Positions 25,195 through 33,532 are shown, counted from the first letter of the stretch. The stretch is DNA of 41,033 nucleotides from Microcaldota archaeon (GCA_021852055.1 JAJZOD010000011.1:1-41033), one strand, 5' to 3'. Translations and numbers: made by a program. Notes: a model not told the origin generated them from the letters alone.

Positions 25195-25881
25195 ATGGAA
25201 TATAAAATAATAGGCAGCTCAATGCAGTCGCTTAATATAAACATGTCCGACGGAGAGTCCGTGTACTCGGATGCAGGCAAGCTGATGAGCAAGAGTTCAA
25301 ACATACACATGACGCCAAGGCTTGTTGGCGGAATTGCCGGAGCATTTGAGAGAAAGATAACCGGCGCTACTGCAATGCTTACCGAGTTCAAATCAGACGG
25401 CGACGGCAGCATCTCTGTATCAGGCATAATGCCTGGCAAGATAAAGCAGATACATCTAGGCGAAGGCCAGCAGTTCATATCCGAGGCATATGCTTTCCTT
25501 GCATGCACTACAAGCATCAAGTTCTCAATGCAGACTATAAGCATAGGTGCAGCATTTCTTGGCGGAGCTGGTCTAGTACTGCAGAAGTTCACAGGTCCCG
25601 GTGATGTTTTCATACACATAGTCGGCGACATAATCGAGTACGACCTTGACGGCACGCTTGATCTTGACGTTGATCCGGGCCACATAGCCGGATTCGACGC
25701 AACCCTGCAGTACAAGATACGCTTTGTAGATAACATACGCACTGCCATGTTTGGCGGCATAGGCCTGTTCCTTGCAAAGTTCAGCGGCAGCGGCCGCGTA
25801 ATCCTGCACAGCGTATCCAGGCACAAGCTTGCTTCAGAGATATACCTGGAGGGAGAGCAGCAGAATAAAAATAAAAAATAA
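25195..25881 (+). CDS. AIM24/TIGR00266 family protein
   Basis: 228 aa. Beta-rich throughout, with repeated G-rich turns and the family landmarks GESVYSDAGKLMSKSSN near the start, FISEAYAFLACTTSIKF, and GGIGLFLAKFSGSGRVILHS near the end. This fits the AIM24 domain (PF01987 type), a trimeric beta-prism found in all domains of life. The biochemical function is unknown; in yeast the relative affects mitochondrial membrane architecture. No signal peptide. A Nudix gene follows 20 bp later, probably in the same operon. Confidence 0.85.
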   Translation: MEYKIIGSSMQSLNINMSDGESVYSDAGKLMSKSSNIHMTPRLVGGIAGAFERKITGATAMLTEFKSDGDGSISVSGIMPGKIKQIHLGEGQQFISEAYAFLACTTSIKFSMQTISIGAAFLGGAGLVLQKFTGPGDVFIHIVGDIIEYDLDGTLDLDVDPGHIAGFDATLQYKIRFVDNIRTAMFGGIGLFLAKFSGSGRVILHSVSRHKLASEIYLEGEQQNKNKK

Positions 25882-25901
25882 AAAGATAATATTCTGATGC
25901 C

Positions 25902-26417
25902 ATGCGGATACTGTACAAAAACCATTTCACTGCTGTAGTGGAAGAGGAGGCGCACAGCAGCACCGGTAAGAAGTACAGTTACGTAGTTGTAACCGGCGAA
26001 CCTGTTGCTGCAGTGCTCCCTGTATTTGAAGACGGTACTATGCTGCTTGAGTTGCAGTACAGGCGGGCTATACGCCGGCATATATACGAGATACCTGCCG
26101 GCCATGCGGATAAAGGCGAAGCTGTTGAAATGACTGCAAAAAGAGAGCTCGAGGAAGAGACCGGCTACACTGCATCTGAGTTTGCCTTTCTTTTCAAAGC
26201 GTACGAATCGCCTGCAGGCAAGAGGCAGACAGTAAGCGTATATCTCGCGACAGGCCTAAAAAAGGGCAAAAAGCATCTGGACGACACCGAAAGCATACAG
26301 ATTAAGAGGGTGAGCCTCGATGCAGCGCTGAACATGATACGCAAAAACATGATAATAGACATGAAGACAATCGCAACAATACTCTTCTACAAGGAGTTCA
26401 TCAAAGCGAAGAAGTAA
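25902..26417 (+). CDS. Nudix hydrolase, ADP-ribose pyrophosphatase-like
   Basis: 171 aa. A complete Nudix box GHADKGEAVEMTAKRELEEE followed by TGY matches Gx5Ex7REUxEExGU. Upstream, LLELQYRRAIRRHIYEIPAG has the arginine-rich strand and EIPAG typical of ADP-ribose pyrophosphatases, which cleave ADP-ribose to AMP and ribose 5-phosphate with Mg2+. The downstream SPAGKRQTVSVYLATGL matches the same subfamily. It follows the AIM24 gene by 20 bp. It is one of four Nudix genes in this window. Confidence 0.9.
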   Translation: MRILYKNHFTAVVEEEAHSSTGKKYSYVVVTGEPVAAVLPVFEDGTMLLELQYRRAIRRHIYEIPAGHADKGEAVEMTAKRELEEETGYTASEFAFLFKAYESPAGKRQTVSVYLATGLKKGKKHLDDTESIQIKRVSLDAALNMIRKNMIIDMKTIATILFYKEFIKAKK

Positions 26418-26495
26418 GCAAAATGCCATATCAAATCTGCTCTGCTTCTAGCGTAAAGATTATAAATCTTGAATTTTTAATAGTCTGTGGTATTC

Positions 26496-26870
26496 ATGGA
26501 CGAACAACAGTGGATCGTGATAACGCTCTTTCTTGGCGGAGCCTTAGTGTTTATCTGGGCAGTTTATGGCTTAATGACAGGCATTTCACCTTCATATTCT
26601 GCATTTAACATAGGGGCAGGGCTTATAATAGCCGATTCGGCATATATGTTCGTTAAACATCCATTGAATCATAAGATGTACGGCTATGTTGCATTAACTG
26701 TGATATCACTGCTTTTCATAGTAATTTATGTAAGTACTATCGTTGCTGCAATAAATCCGTCACAAGCGCAGTATCTGCCAGTCGGAATATATACGCTCCT
26801 AAATTTAGGTATACTCCTCTCCTTTGTTGGAGCAGTCATGCTAATAATGTACAAAAGAACGGACAAGTAA
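26496..26870 (+). CDS. Small four-helix membrane protein
   Basis: 124 aa from ATG 26496 (GTG 26487 is in frame but closer to the TATA box). Four hydrophobic helices: about 6-26 (IVITLFLGGALVFIWAVYGL), 34-50, 63-84 (VALTVISLLFIVIYVSTIV) and 98-117 (LLNLGILLSFVGAVMLIMY), ending with a basic KRTDK tail. No known motif seen. TATA element attataaatc at 26459-26468 is about 32 nt before the ATG. The function cannot be assigned. Confidence 0.7.
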   Translation: MDEQQWIVITLFLGGALVFIWAVYGLMTGISPSYSAFNIGAGLIIADSAYMFVKHPLNHKMYGYVALTVISLLFIVIYVSTIVAAINPSQAQYLPVGIYTLLNLGILLSFVGAVMLIMYKRTDK

Positions 26871-26954
26871 CGCTGCGCATTCCATAAAGAAGGCACCTTA
26901 ATGCTTCAGGTGTAATCACAGCGGGATCTAATCTAATAGGCCGATGCGGTTTTG
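26871..26954. terminator. Convergent intergenic region with possible hairpin
   Basis: Between two convergent genes the sequence cacct...aggtg (26892-26910) forms a 5-bp stem with a 9-nt loop. It could contribute to transcript ends on both strands; archaeal termination usually depends on T-runs, which are weak here. Nothing else is visible. Confidence 0.25.
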
Positions 26955-27602
26955 CTATCTTCCAATAAGATGTTCAGCTGCAATGGCACGTGTTCTAAAA
27001 TCTTTTATTATATTGTATCTCAGGAGGTCAGCTATCATGCCTTCAGGAACAAGGTGCACTTCCATGACTGATTCCTCATACTCCAGCTTTCTTTTGCCCT
27101 CTGTAAGATCCTTTGCTTCCACGACTGTCTCATTCTGCTCAAACCTGAACGGTGCAAAGCGCATGTCGCGCATTATCACATTCATGCCTCCTGCTTTATA
27201 ACCAGTTTCTTCTTCAAGTTCCCTTGCTGCAGTCTGCTCTATTGTTTCTGTCGCTTTCTTGCCGCCGCTTGGGAATTCAAGAAGCCACTGGCCAACTGCA
27301 GGGTGCGGTTTATACAGTAATACGAGAAAATTCTCCTGTTCCTCTGTGAGAACAGGCTTTATTGTAACGCCATCCGATTGCTTCACCACAGTCCAAGTCT
27401 CCTGTATTGATCTTCCTTCGGGTGTGATAATCCTGTAGTTCCTAGGCGACACCTTTATCCTGCTGCCTGGTCCTACGCCCTCCCACGTGTCAGAATCAAC
27501 AACAACCTTATGGCCTGTGTCCTTTTCCCTCAGCAGGCTTTCAAGCAGCTGGATACTCTTATTAAGCTTCGATACTGTCTTGTAGCTCGGCATATCTATC
27601 AT
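26955..27602 (-). CDS. Nudix hydrolase with N-terminal extension
   Basis: 215 aa. The Nudix box GGKKATETIEQTAARELEEE followed by TGY is present, with Thr in place of the Gly before the first Glu. The preceding LYKPHPAVGQWLLEFPSGG has the EFPSG strand of nucleoside-diphosphate-sugar hydrolases. About 85 N-terminal residues before the fold (SIQLLESLLREKDTGHKV, WEGVGPGSRIKVSPRNYR) are not part of the core and may supply a dimer or substrate domain. ATG 27602 is favoured: the minus-strand TATA gctatatatatg, centred near 27632, is about 30 nt upstream. The substrate is not predictable; ADP-ribose or a sugar nucleotide is likely. Confidence 0.87.
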   Translation of the reverse strand: MIDMPSYKTVSKLNKSIQLLESLLREKDTGHKVVVDSDTWEGVGPGSRIKVSPRNYRIITPEGRSIQETWTVVKQSDGVTIKPVLTEEQENFLVLLYKPHPAVGQWLLEFPSGGKKATETIEQTAARELEEETGYKAGGMNVIMRDMRFAPFRFEQNETVVEAKDLTEGKRKLEYEESVMEVHLVPEGMIADLLRYNIIKDFRTRAIAAEHLIGR

Positions 27603-27822
27603 CTTATAGAATATTGCCTAATTTTTCATATATATAGCTTTCCTTTCAATGACTCTTCGTCGACATGTACTTTTGCTTGAATATAACAATATTGTCAAGC
27701 AACTGCATACAACTAGTCCAAAAATAATACATTTGGTACATATGCGATTCAACTGTATTGCTGCCAGGAAAATCAGAGAAACAGATAAATAGCATACTAT
27801 GCAATATTTTCAATATGAGAAC

Positions 27823-29643
27823 ATGAAAATTCATCTGTTCGTTGCTTTGGCTGTTTCTGCATGGATACTTGGGGTTTTCAGCGCTTACAATGCTCCTGCA
27901 GGATACTTCAGCTATATACAGGTAAATACGACATCGCCTTCAACCATAGCACTAGGCTACAGCCTGAATTACAGCGGTACGATAGCTTTGATGACTGCCC
28001 AGCAGTATGCAAACTTCAAGAATGGGTCTTCATACACTTCCATATACGCGGCCAATGTATCTGCCGGCTCTTATGTCAAACCTATAAATGTAGGACCAGG
28101 ATCATACTACGTTACAATAAGCGGCAGCAGCCCAGACGGCAGCTCCCATGCGATAAACTATACCCTCGATTCATTTACAGCTCCTGAAGGCCAGATAAAG
28201 TCAATTAACTTCTCTTATGAATACGCGCTACCAGTCACCCTTCAGAATTACAGCTCTATTACTCTGAAATATATAAGCAATACGGCGCTTAATGTAATAT
28301 TTCCTAACACTATCTACAATAATTTCAGCATAAGCAGCAATGCTACTTCTCATATAAACTACACATGGTTAACCAACCGAGGTGCATACAACCTCTCCGT
28401 TACTGCTCCGGGCAACTCAGAAATGCTTCTGTACACCAACTCAACCCCTGTGCTAGTAAATCCGTTGAACCAGAGCATATACAACATGAGCTCCTTAAGC
28501 AGCCTGCCTATCGGAATAGCCAGCTACGGCCTAAGCAACTCAACAGGCAATCTCGGGCCATATCAAATCAAAACTAATGGCGTCGCCGGCATAGCCAGGT
28601 TAAACTCTGCATCAGCGTATAATGCCATGCCAGGCGCCGGTATATCTAAGAATGGGATGAGCCTCCAGTTAAATGCTGAACTGAACATAGTATCCAAAGG
28701 CAAGACCTACATCTACTGGTTGCAGAATGTCGTGCAGTTGAATACAAGCAACATGTCATACGATCTACTCAGCAACATATGGAACAATACTGCAAAAAAT
28801 GCGAACATATCAAACGCAACTGTATCCGGCAATGGCTACGTCAGCCTGTCGAACGGCACAAAAAACGCAAGTGCCTACTATGCGTATGCAACCAACTCAA
28901 CACCCTACTCATATCCATTGATATTTTCCCCTGTAATGCTGATACAGTACTACTCCGGCAAGCCTGTGGTATCATTCGGCGTGGCTGAAGGATCAGACGT
29001 GTATTACTTTGACAATGTGACGTTCAACATAACCTCGGACAACGCCTCCTTCCTGTTAACTCCGTACTATACGGCTCCCTCTGGAAACTTCTACGACTTT
29101 GAGTTCGTGTTTGGCGGAGAGGGCAACGGCTCTGCGACAACCTTCAATAAAATGTCCTCAAACTTATGGTTATATTATGACTCTAATGGCACCCCGATTC
29201 AGGTGCCAACTGCTTATACATTCGGCAGCGATACCGTTGAATCAGCAACAAATCTCAGAACCTTGCAGAATGTTTCCGGCGCTTTCGTTACGCCAGGCAA
29301 GGTGGATAAGAATCAGGTAATATACGCATCAGGAGCGCCCAGCAACGCAACCTTCGCTAATGCAACATTTGTGGTTCCTCCCACAACTGCAAGCGCACCG
29401 AACAGCACGCCAGCAGGCGCGGGCTACAACAGCTCTATATCTGCATCAAATACAATCAACACCTCTGTGCATACCATAGCGGTGCAGTTACTGCAGAATT
29501 CACAGCAGCCGTTTCCTGTAATCACTATCGCAATATTGGCGCTGGTTCTTGTACTTGTGCTGATAATTCTTATCATAATGCTCAGGAACAGGCGCCGAAC
29601 GCGTGGAAACAACCTGGAAACAGTGCAGCATCATATGCAATGA
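27823..29643 (+). CDS. Secreted membrane-anchored surface glycoprotein
   Basis: 606 aa from ATG 27823, where a clear signal peptide begins (MKIHLFVALAVSAWILGVFS). ATG 27799 would place eight polar residues in front and lies too near the TATA region. The extracellular part is rich in Asn, Ser, Thr, Gly and Tyr with many N-x-S/T sequons, so it is probably heavily N-glycosylated. A C-terminal transmembrane helix (FPVITIAILALVLVLVLIIL) followed by a basic tail (RNRRRTRG) gives a type I topology. Only three to four residues separate the mature N-terminus from aromatic-rich sequence (YNAPAGYFSYIQV). No domain recognised; a structural or adhesive envelope role is inferred. Confidence 0.85.
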   Translation: MKIHLFVALAVSAWILGVFSAYNAPAGYFSYIQVNTTSPSTIALGYSLNYSGTIALMTAQQYANFKNGSSYTSIYAANVSAGSYVKPINVGPGSYYVTISGSSPDGSSHAINYTLDSFTAPEGQIKSINFSYEYALPVTLQNYSSITLKYISNTALNVIFPNTIYNNFSISSNATSHINYTWLTNRGAYNLSVTAPGNSEMLLYTNSTPVLVNPLNQSIYNMSSLSSLPIGIASYGLSNSTGNLGPYQIKTNGVAGIARLNSASAYNAMPGAGISKNGMSLQLNAELNIVSKGKTYIYWLQNVVQLNTSNMSYDLLSNIWNNTAKNANISNATVSGNGYVSLSNGTKNASAYYAYATNSTPYSYPLIFSPVMLIQYYSGKPVVSFGVAEGSDVYYFDNVTFNITSDNASFLLTPYYTAPSGNFYDFEFVFGGEGNGSATTFNKMSSNLWLYYDSNGTPIQVPTAYTFGSDTVESATNLRTLQNVSGAFVTPGKVDKNQVIYASGAPSNATFANATFVVPPTTASAPNSTPAGAGYNSSISASNTINTSVHTIAVQLLQNSQQPFPVITIAILALVLVLVLIILIIMLRNRRRTRGNNLETVQHHMQ

Positions 29644-29746
29644 AAATGGGCATGCGTTGCTTCATTGTGTTTACAATGCATTTTATCATAGTGCAAGTCG
29701 TAAAAACCTGCAAAAAACCTACATTTCCCAAAACCGATTTATAAGT

Positions 29747-29765
29747 ATTAGTAATATGGACTAAT
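29747..29765. promoter_or_regulatory. Palindromic operator candidate upstream of the membrane wHTH regulator
   Basis: The inverted repeat attagt-7 nt-actaat lies directly downstream of the TATA element gatttataagt (about 29735-29745) and ends 8 nt before the ATG at 29774. It covers the expected transcription start. A dimeric regulator bound here would block initiation, so it is a natural autoregulatory site for the winged-helix protein that follows. Only six bases per arm, so chance cannot be excluded. Confidence 0.4.
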
Positions 29766-29773
29766 GTGGTTTC

Positions 29774-30637
29774 ATGACAAAAACACTTCAGACAAAAAAG
29801 AGGATACTTGGCCTGCTGAAGAAAAGGGACATGACAATAAGCCAATTAAGCAGCGAGTTAGGTCTATCGTCAGCAACCATAAGCCAGCATATGGATGAGC
29901 TGGCGCGCATGGGCTCTGTAGAAAAGCTTGAAAGCGAGCACTTCAAGAAGCTTAAGTATTATCACGCAACAAGCAACATGAACACCGCTGTTGCGAAGTA
30001 TGTGCTCGGTGCGCTTATTGTTGTTGTGGCAATAGCTGCAATATACTTTATATCGGACTATTCTGCGGCTGTTCAGAAGCAGGCTTCAAACACGCTATCC
30101 AATGCAAGCATTCAGTCAAATACAGTACAGGCATCGGTTACTACGCAGACTTCAGGAGTCGCAGGCACCAGTTCTATCATGGTGGCGTGCCCAATGATAA
30201 ATTACGACATCAATGGAAGCATTAGCAGTTCATCAGGATTTTCAGTATACAAGGTAAATGGCAGCGCAGGCCAGAGGTACTACGATTATGTAATAAGTCC
30301 CGGCACTTCGGGAATACTATACGCAAACGAATCAATAACGCTGCTATCCTCGGCACATGAAGGCACAAGGCAGCATTATGCGTATATATCCACACTGAAC
30401 GGCACAATGTCAAACAATACAGGCATAACCATAAGCATAAAACCCGAGAACTATACTTTTGCAAACACGACTACGCGTTTTTCAGTGGCAATAGCAGCAA
30501 GCGCAACTGCACCAGCTGGCACATACTGGCTAAGGATAGACGGACCATGCGGCGGAGGGATTCAGCAGGTGCTGCTTACTATTGGCGCAGCTCCATACAA
30601 CGGGACTGTGACCATCCCTGTAGGAATCTATGGATAA
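29774..30637 (+). CDS. Membrane-tethered winged-helix regulator with extracellular sensor-like domain
   Basis: 287 aa. Residues about 5-65 form an ArsR/MarR-like winged helix (KKRILGLLKKRDMTISQLSS, LGLSSATISQHMDELARMGS, then the wing KKLKYYHAT). A single transmembrane helix follows (about 75-95, YVLGALIVVVAIAAIYFIS). The last about 190 residues are Ser/Thr/Asn-rich with many glycosylation sequons and two Cys (VACPM and GPCGG) that could form a disulfide outside the cell. The layout is a one-component system: an external domain joined through one helix to a cytosolic DNA-binding domain. Targets and signal are unknown; the palindrome at 29747-29765 suggests self-control. The 5S rRNA gene is downstream on the opposite strand. 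Confidence 0.83.
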   Translation: MTKTLQTKKRILGLLKKRDMTISQLSSELGLSSATISQHMDELARMGSVEKLESEHFKKLKYYHATSNMNTAVAKYVLGALIVVVAIAAIYFISDYSAAVQKQASNTLSNASIQSNTVQASVTTQTSGVAGTSSIMVACPMINYDINGSISSSSGFSVYKVNGSAGQRYYDYVISPGTSGILYANESITLLSSAHEGTRQHYAYISTLNGTMSNNTGITISIKPENYTFANTTTRFSVAIAASATAPAGTYWLRIDGPCGGGIQQVLLTIGAAPYNGTVTIPVGIYG

Positions 30638-30677
30638 GTGCCCGGCATATAACTAAAATCAGGCCAAACACAGCAAA

Positions 30678-30709
30678 TTAAAAATAGGTACCAAACAGCA
30701 ACATGCTTT
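30678..30709 (-). repeat. 5S rRNA 3' end plus T-run, duplicated in inverted orientation at 40075-40106
   Basis: These 32 bp hold the last about 20 nt of 5S rRNA and the following tacctatttttaa, read on the minus strand. A copy with two mismatches occurs on the plus strand at 40075-40106, 9.4 kb away. The T-run after the 5S end is a plausible archaeal transcription terminator. Confidence 0.8.
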
Positions 30710-30803
30710 CCCACTGTTACAGCAGTATTTCATGTCGTGAGCAGGCTTAGCTTCCGAGTTCGGAATGAGTTCGGGCGTTACCCTGCTCCTATGGCCGTTT
30801 GGC
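30690..30803 (-). rRNA. 5S ribosomal RNA
   Basis: On the minus strand the segment carries the archaeal 5S core: ggccatagga, cccgaactcattccgaactc, ggaagctaagcc, and a loop-E/helix IV-V region ending gggaaagcatg. The terminal helix closes as ccaaacggc with gctgtttgg (one G-U pair), giving a length of about 114 nt. The boundary is set from that helix and may be off by two or three bases. The promoter TATA lies about 25 nt upstream, so the 5S transcript needs little or no 5' trimming. There is no 16S or 23S next to it: 5S is a separate transcription unit. Confidence 0.92.
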
Positions 30804-30817
30804 GTACATATATGCTC

Positions 30818-30835
30818 AAGAAGGTTTATAATTGT
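30818..30835 (-). promoter_or_regulatory. 5S rRNA promoter, sharing a 14-bp core with the 16S promoter
   Basis: Minus-strand core ttataaaccttctt (30818-30831) with the TATA box centred about 25 nt before the 5S 5' end. The identical 14 bases occur at 37061-37074 upstream of 16S rRNA. The plus-strand DUF4382 gene has its own TATA box just beyond (30841-30850), so this short region is a divergent promoter. Confidence 0.6.
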
Positions 30836-30880
30836 TTGTTTCTTTATAAATCCTGTGCGCTTGCACGCATAGTTGATTTA

Positions 30881-32272
30881 ATGGCAGATAAAAAAATTAT
30901 AGGAATCGGCGTAGCGATTATAGTAATAATTGCACTTGTGGCAATAGTTGCATTCACTGGTAATCAGGGAAGCAAGGCATACCAGACAACGTCTGTGACG
31001 TCCAGCACAAATTCAACAGCCACCAGCACTCAGCACGGTTCTGCTCAGCACGGTTCTGTAGTGCTTTCAATAACGGACCCGCCAGAAGTCCCTCCAGGAA
31101 CAAACTCCCTTATATTGAGCTATACAAGTATAATGGTACATGAGAACGGCCAATCTAACACTACAGGATTTGTCAATACAAGCGGCTCAGGAAGCATAGA
31201 TCTGCTCAGCCTGACGAATGTCAGCCAGATAATAGCAGTTGCAAATGTTCCTGCAAACACCTCTTTCGATTCAGTTGTATTTACCGGAGCAAGCGCTAAA
31301 ATAACAATAAGCAATGCAACATACAACGTTACAATTCCAGGCTCAAGGCTCCAAATTAAGATACAGGGCACTCTCAGTTCAGCCAACGGTTCTGCACTGA
31401 TAAATCTGTCGCCTTCTGTAGTGCAGATATACGGCCAGTCAAATGCAAACCAGAGCGTTTTTGTAATGGTTCCGTTTGCCAAGGCCATAGTTACAGGAAG
31501 CATAGGGTCTTCAGCAGTTTCACGTGACAAAGTCGGCTACCGAGCCAATATCAATGCAAGCATACGCGCCAAGCTTGAAACAAATTCAAGCATAAGCATA
31601 AGCTCAACCTCACTGGCAGAGCAGGGCAACGACATGGTCATTTCAGTAGCTGTAAAGAACAGCGGCAACTCATCAGTAGTTCTGAAGCATGTATTCATAA
31701 GAGGCATGATGGCATCCTCATTCAATGGTATTGTTGGTGCAGATGCCACTGCAGGTGCAACAGGCGACATAAGGATCAACACCAACGTGCCTCCTTCGAT
31801 CAACATAAGTATTGGGTCTAACACAGTGATTGGCAGCAATTCAAGCAGCGGCTCTGAAGCAGAAACGCATGCAAACTCAAGCGTAAGCACAGGTCACGAC
31901 AACGGTTCTGAGGCGCACAGCAGTTTAGATCTGAACAGCACCATAGAGCAAGATCTGCATGTTGGCAATGTCACAGCAAAGGTGCGCGCGTTAGTGAACG
32001 GAACGCTCGAATTTGAACATGAGATGCACTCATCTCTGAATTTCCTGATAATGCAGAACGCAACACTGTCATTGCCTCAGTCAGAAGCTGAAGCCGAGGG
32101 CCAGAACGGCTACACGCTTGCTCCTGGCGCAAACATTACCCTTGCGTTTGATGCACAGGCAGTCTTCGGTGAAAGCAGCATGGGCGTACAGCTTATACAG
32201 AACCAGACCTATGCTGTCACCGTGCAGGGAGAATCTGGTGCAACTGCAACTGCAAATGCGACAGCGACCTGA
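30881..32272 (+). CDS. Membrane-anchored DUF4382 surface protein
   Basis: 463 aa from ATG 30881. The frame is open further upstream, but that part is antisense to 5S rRNA; a TATA box tctttataaatcc about 34 nt before this ATG supports the choice. The N-terminal helix (IIGIGVAIIVIIALVAIVAF, residues 5-24) acts as anchor or uncleaved signal. After a Ser/Thr linker comes a DUF4382 domain (about 60-210): VVLSITDPPEVPPGTNSLIL, the IDLLSLTNVSQ segment and the KIQGTL region. The C-terminal half is Ser/Asn/His-rich with many sequons (SSGSEAETHANSS). Function unknown; it is exported and probably glycosylated. Its 3' end faces the ZIP transporter gene. Confidence 0.8.
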   Translation: MADKKIIGIGVAIIVIIALVAIVAFTGNQGSKAYQTTSVTSSTNSTATSTQHGSAQHGSVVLSITDPPEVPPGTNSLILSYTSIMVHENGQSNTTGFVNTSGSGSIDLLSLTNVSQIIAVANVPANTSFDSVVFTGASAKITISNATYNVTIPGSRLQIKIQGTLSSANGSALINLSPSVVQIYGQSNANQSVFVMVPFAKAIVTGSIGSSAVSRDKVGYRANINASIRAKLETNSSISISSTSLAEQGNDMVISVAVKNSGNSSVVLKHVFIRGMMASSFNGIVGADATAGATGDIRINTNVPPSINISIGSNTVIGSNSSSGSEAETHANSSVSTGHDNGSEAHSSLDLNSTIEQDLHVGNVTAKVRALVNGTLEFEHEMHSSLNFLIMQNATLSLPQSEAEAEGQNGYTLAPGANITLAFDAQAVFGESSMGVQLIQNQTYAVTVQGESGATATANATAT

Positions 32273-32340
32273 TGTTGTGTGCAGCTGCATGCACATATGC
32301 ACTCCTGTGCATCTGTGTAATGGCATTAGCCGTTGCTTAG

Positions 32341-32389
32341 CTTAGCATAGAAGTTTAGCATGAATCTTAGCATGAACATTAGCATAAAA
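32341..32389. repeat. Short tandem repeat, unit about 12 bp (TTAGCAT core)
   Basis: Four adjacent units with the core TTAGCAT: cttagcatagaag, tttagcatgaat, cttagcatgaac, attagcataaaa. It lies in the 197-bp convergent gap between the DUF4382 and ZIP genes. A further pair of direct repeats (catttgcaag and catttgtaag, about 32407-32430) sits inside gcactg...cagtgc arms just after it. No gene is visible in this gap. Confidence 0.7.
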
Positions 32390-32469
32390 TAAATTTACAG
32401 CACTGCCATTTGCAAGTTTCATTTGTAAGTACAGTGCCAGAATAAGTTAATCTTGGCTAGTCTAAATAC

Positions 32470-33231
32470 TTAAATAAGATTTACAAGAAAGCCTACGATA
32501 AAGCCGAGGAATATCCCTGCATAAACGAGGCGCTGCTTCATGTTGTCAATGTCGCGTATCTGGTGTTTTATCATTGGCAGTATGACGTAGAGTATTGCAC
32601 CTATAGCGAGTCCGTCAAATAAAATGTTGAAAGTTGTAGAGCTGTAGTAATATCCTACTGCGCCTCCTATTACAGTTGGCAGCCCTCCAACAAGGAATAA
32701 AAGTAGCATAGTGCCCAGCCTTTTTTGATCGTGATTCAAAAATGGCGCAGCTATGGGAAAGCCTTCGGTCATGTTCTGAAGTATGAATCCTATGAGCACT
32801 ACCAGCGCTGCGCCTGAAAGCAGCCCGAGGCTAACTGACAGCGAGCCGAATACCAAGCCCTCTGTCAGGTTCTGGAGGCCTATTCCTATCGCTATCATCA
32901 ATGACATACGCATAGGAGATGGTCCTATACCTGATTTGTTCCTGTTCTCAAAATAATAAAGCATGAAGAAGCCTACAAACAGCGCTGCAGCAAAGACAGC
33001 ACTAAGGAACAGGTTCGCTCCGTAACCTGCCAAGGAGCCTCCAGAATAAAGGCTTGAAGCAACATCCGAAAAGATGTCGCACATAAGAAAGACTAATATG
33101 CCTATGGCTACAGAGTTGAGAAGCCGCGTAATCCTCTCGCTTGTCTTTTTGCGAAGCACTATAGGCAGCGATAGATATATGGAAAAGCCCATCACAACCG
33201 AGAATATAATAGTCCCAAAAAAGTCTGCCAT
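32470..33231 (-). CDS. ZIP-family divalent metal transporter
   Basis: 253 aa from ATG 33231 (GTG 33249 is the longer option). Eight hydrophobic helices can be drawn. The ZIP metal-binding helices are present as IGIGLQNLTEGLVFG and GFILQNMTEGFPIAAP: the HN-x2-EG motif appears twice as QN-x2-EG, with the metal-ligand Asn and Glu kept and the His replaced by Gln. The loop between helices 3 and 4 (YFENRNKSGIGPSPMRMS) lacks the His-rich stretch of many ZIPs. It probably moves Zn2+, Fe2+ or Mn2+ into the cytosol; the exact metal cannot be read from sequence. Confidence 0.83.
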   Translation of the reverse strand: MADFFGTIIFSVVMGFSIYLSLPIVLRKKTSERITRLLNSVAIGILVFLMCDIFSDVASSLYSGGSLAGYGANLFLSAVFAAALFVGFFMLYYFENRNKSGIGPSPMRMSLMIAIGIGLQNLTEGLVFGSLSVSLGLLSGAALVVLIGFILQNMTEGFPIAAPFLNHDQKRLGTMLLLFLVGGLPTVIGGAVGYYYSSTTFNILFDGLAIGAILYVILPMIKHQIRDIDNMKQRLVYAGIFLGFIVGFLVNLI

Positions 33232-33420
33232 CAGCTCAACACTAAACACTACAAATACATTATTCTTACTGCTTCATATCAATTATTGCTGCCTTTATGT
33301 TTGTCTTTCTGTCTTTATAATTAATACACCAACTAATATCAAATTATGCTAAACTTATAGTGCTTTAAGGTTTTCTGACAATGGTATTGTATGCTGCTGT
33401 AACTGCCCTGTTTTCTAAGA

Positions 33421-33532
33421 TGCGAACGCCGGGATTTGAACCCGGGTTTTTGGCTTTCTTCGGTATGAAAAAACTCCATGTGTAAAGTTTTCTTGGAAGG
33501 CCAGAGTCCTGACCAGGCTAGACTACGTTCGC
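33421..33532 (-). tRNA. tRNA-Gly(UCC) with a 38-nt intron
   Basis: Minus strand. Exon 1 is 33532-33494 (acceptor GCGAACG, D-arm, anticodon stem CTGGC and loop CTTCCA). The intron is 33493-33456. Exon 2 is 33455-33421 (A38, GCC stem, short variable loop, T-arm CCGGG-TTCAAAT-CCCGG, acceptor CGTTCGC and A73). The anticodon UCC reads GGA and GGG codons. Acceptor and T stems pair fully; the outer anticodon pair 27-43 is C-A, a mismatch. The CCA tail is not encoded. The intron sits between positions 37 and 38, the canonical archaeal site. Confidence 0.93.
33456..33493 (-). other. tRNA-Gly intron (bulge-helix-bulge type)
   Basis: 38 nt, inserted after A37. CUUC of the anticodon loop can pair with GAAG near the intron 3' end to make a 4-bp central helix. 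Three-nucleotide bulges on each side (CA^A and AA^A, cleavage marked) place both cuts exactly at the predicted exon ends. This is a bulge-helix-bulge substrate for the tRNA splicing endonuclease. The intron-side helix is weak, so the motif is of the relaxed kind. Confidence 0.75.

Noticed and set aside
27646-27834. Minus-strand 62-codon frame between divergent genes
   Set aside because: It overlaps the start of the surface-glycoprotein gene and its promoter; no motif or codon pattern supports it.
30737-30880. N-terminal extension of the DUF4382 protein
   Set aside because: It overlaps the 5S rRNA on the opposite strand; the signal-anchor helix and a TATA box support ATG 30881.
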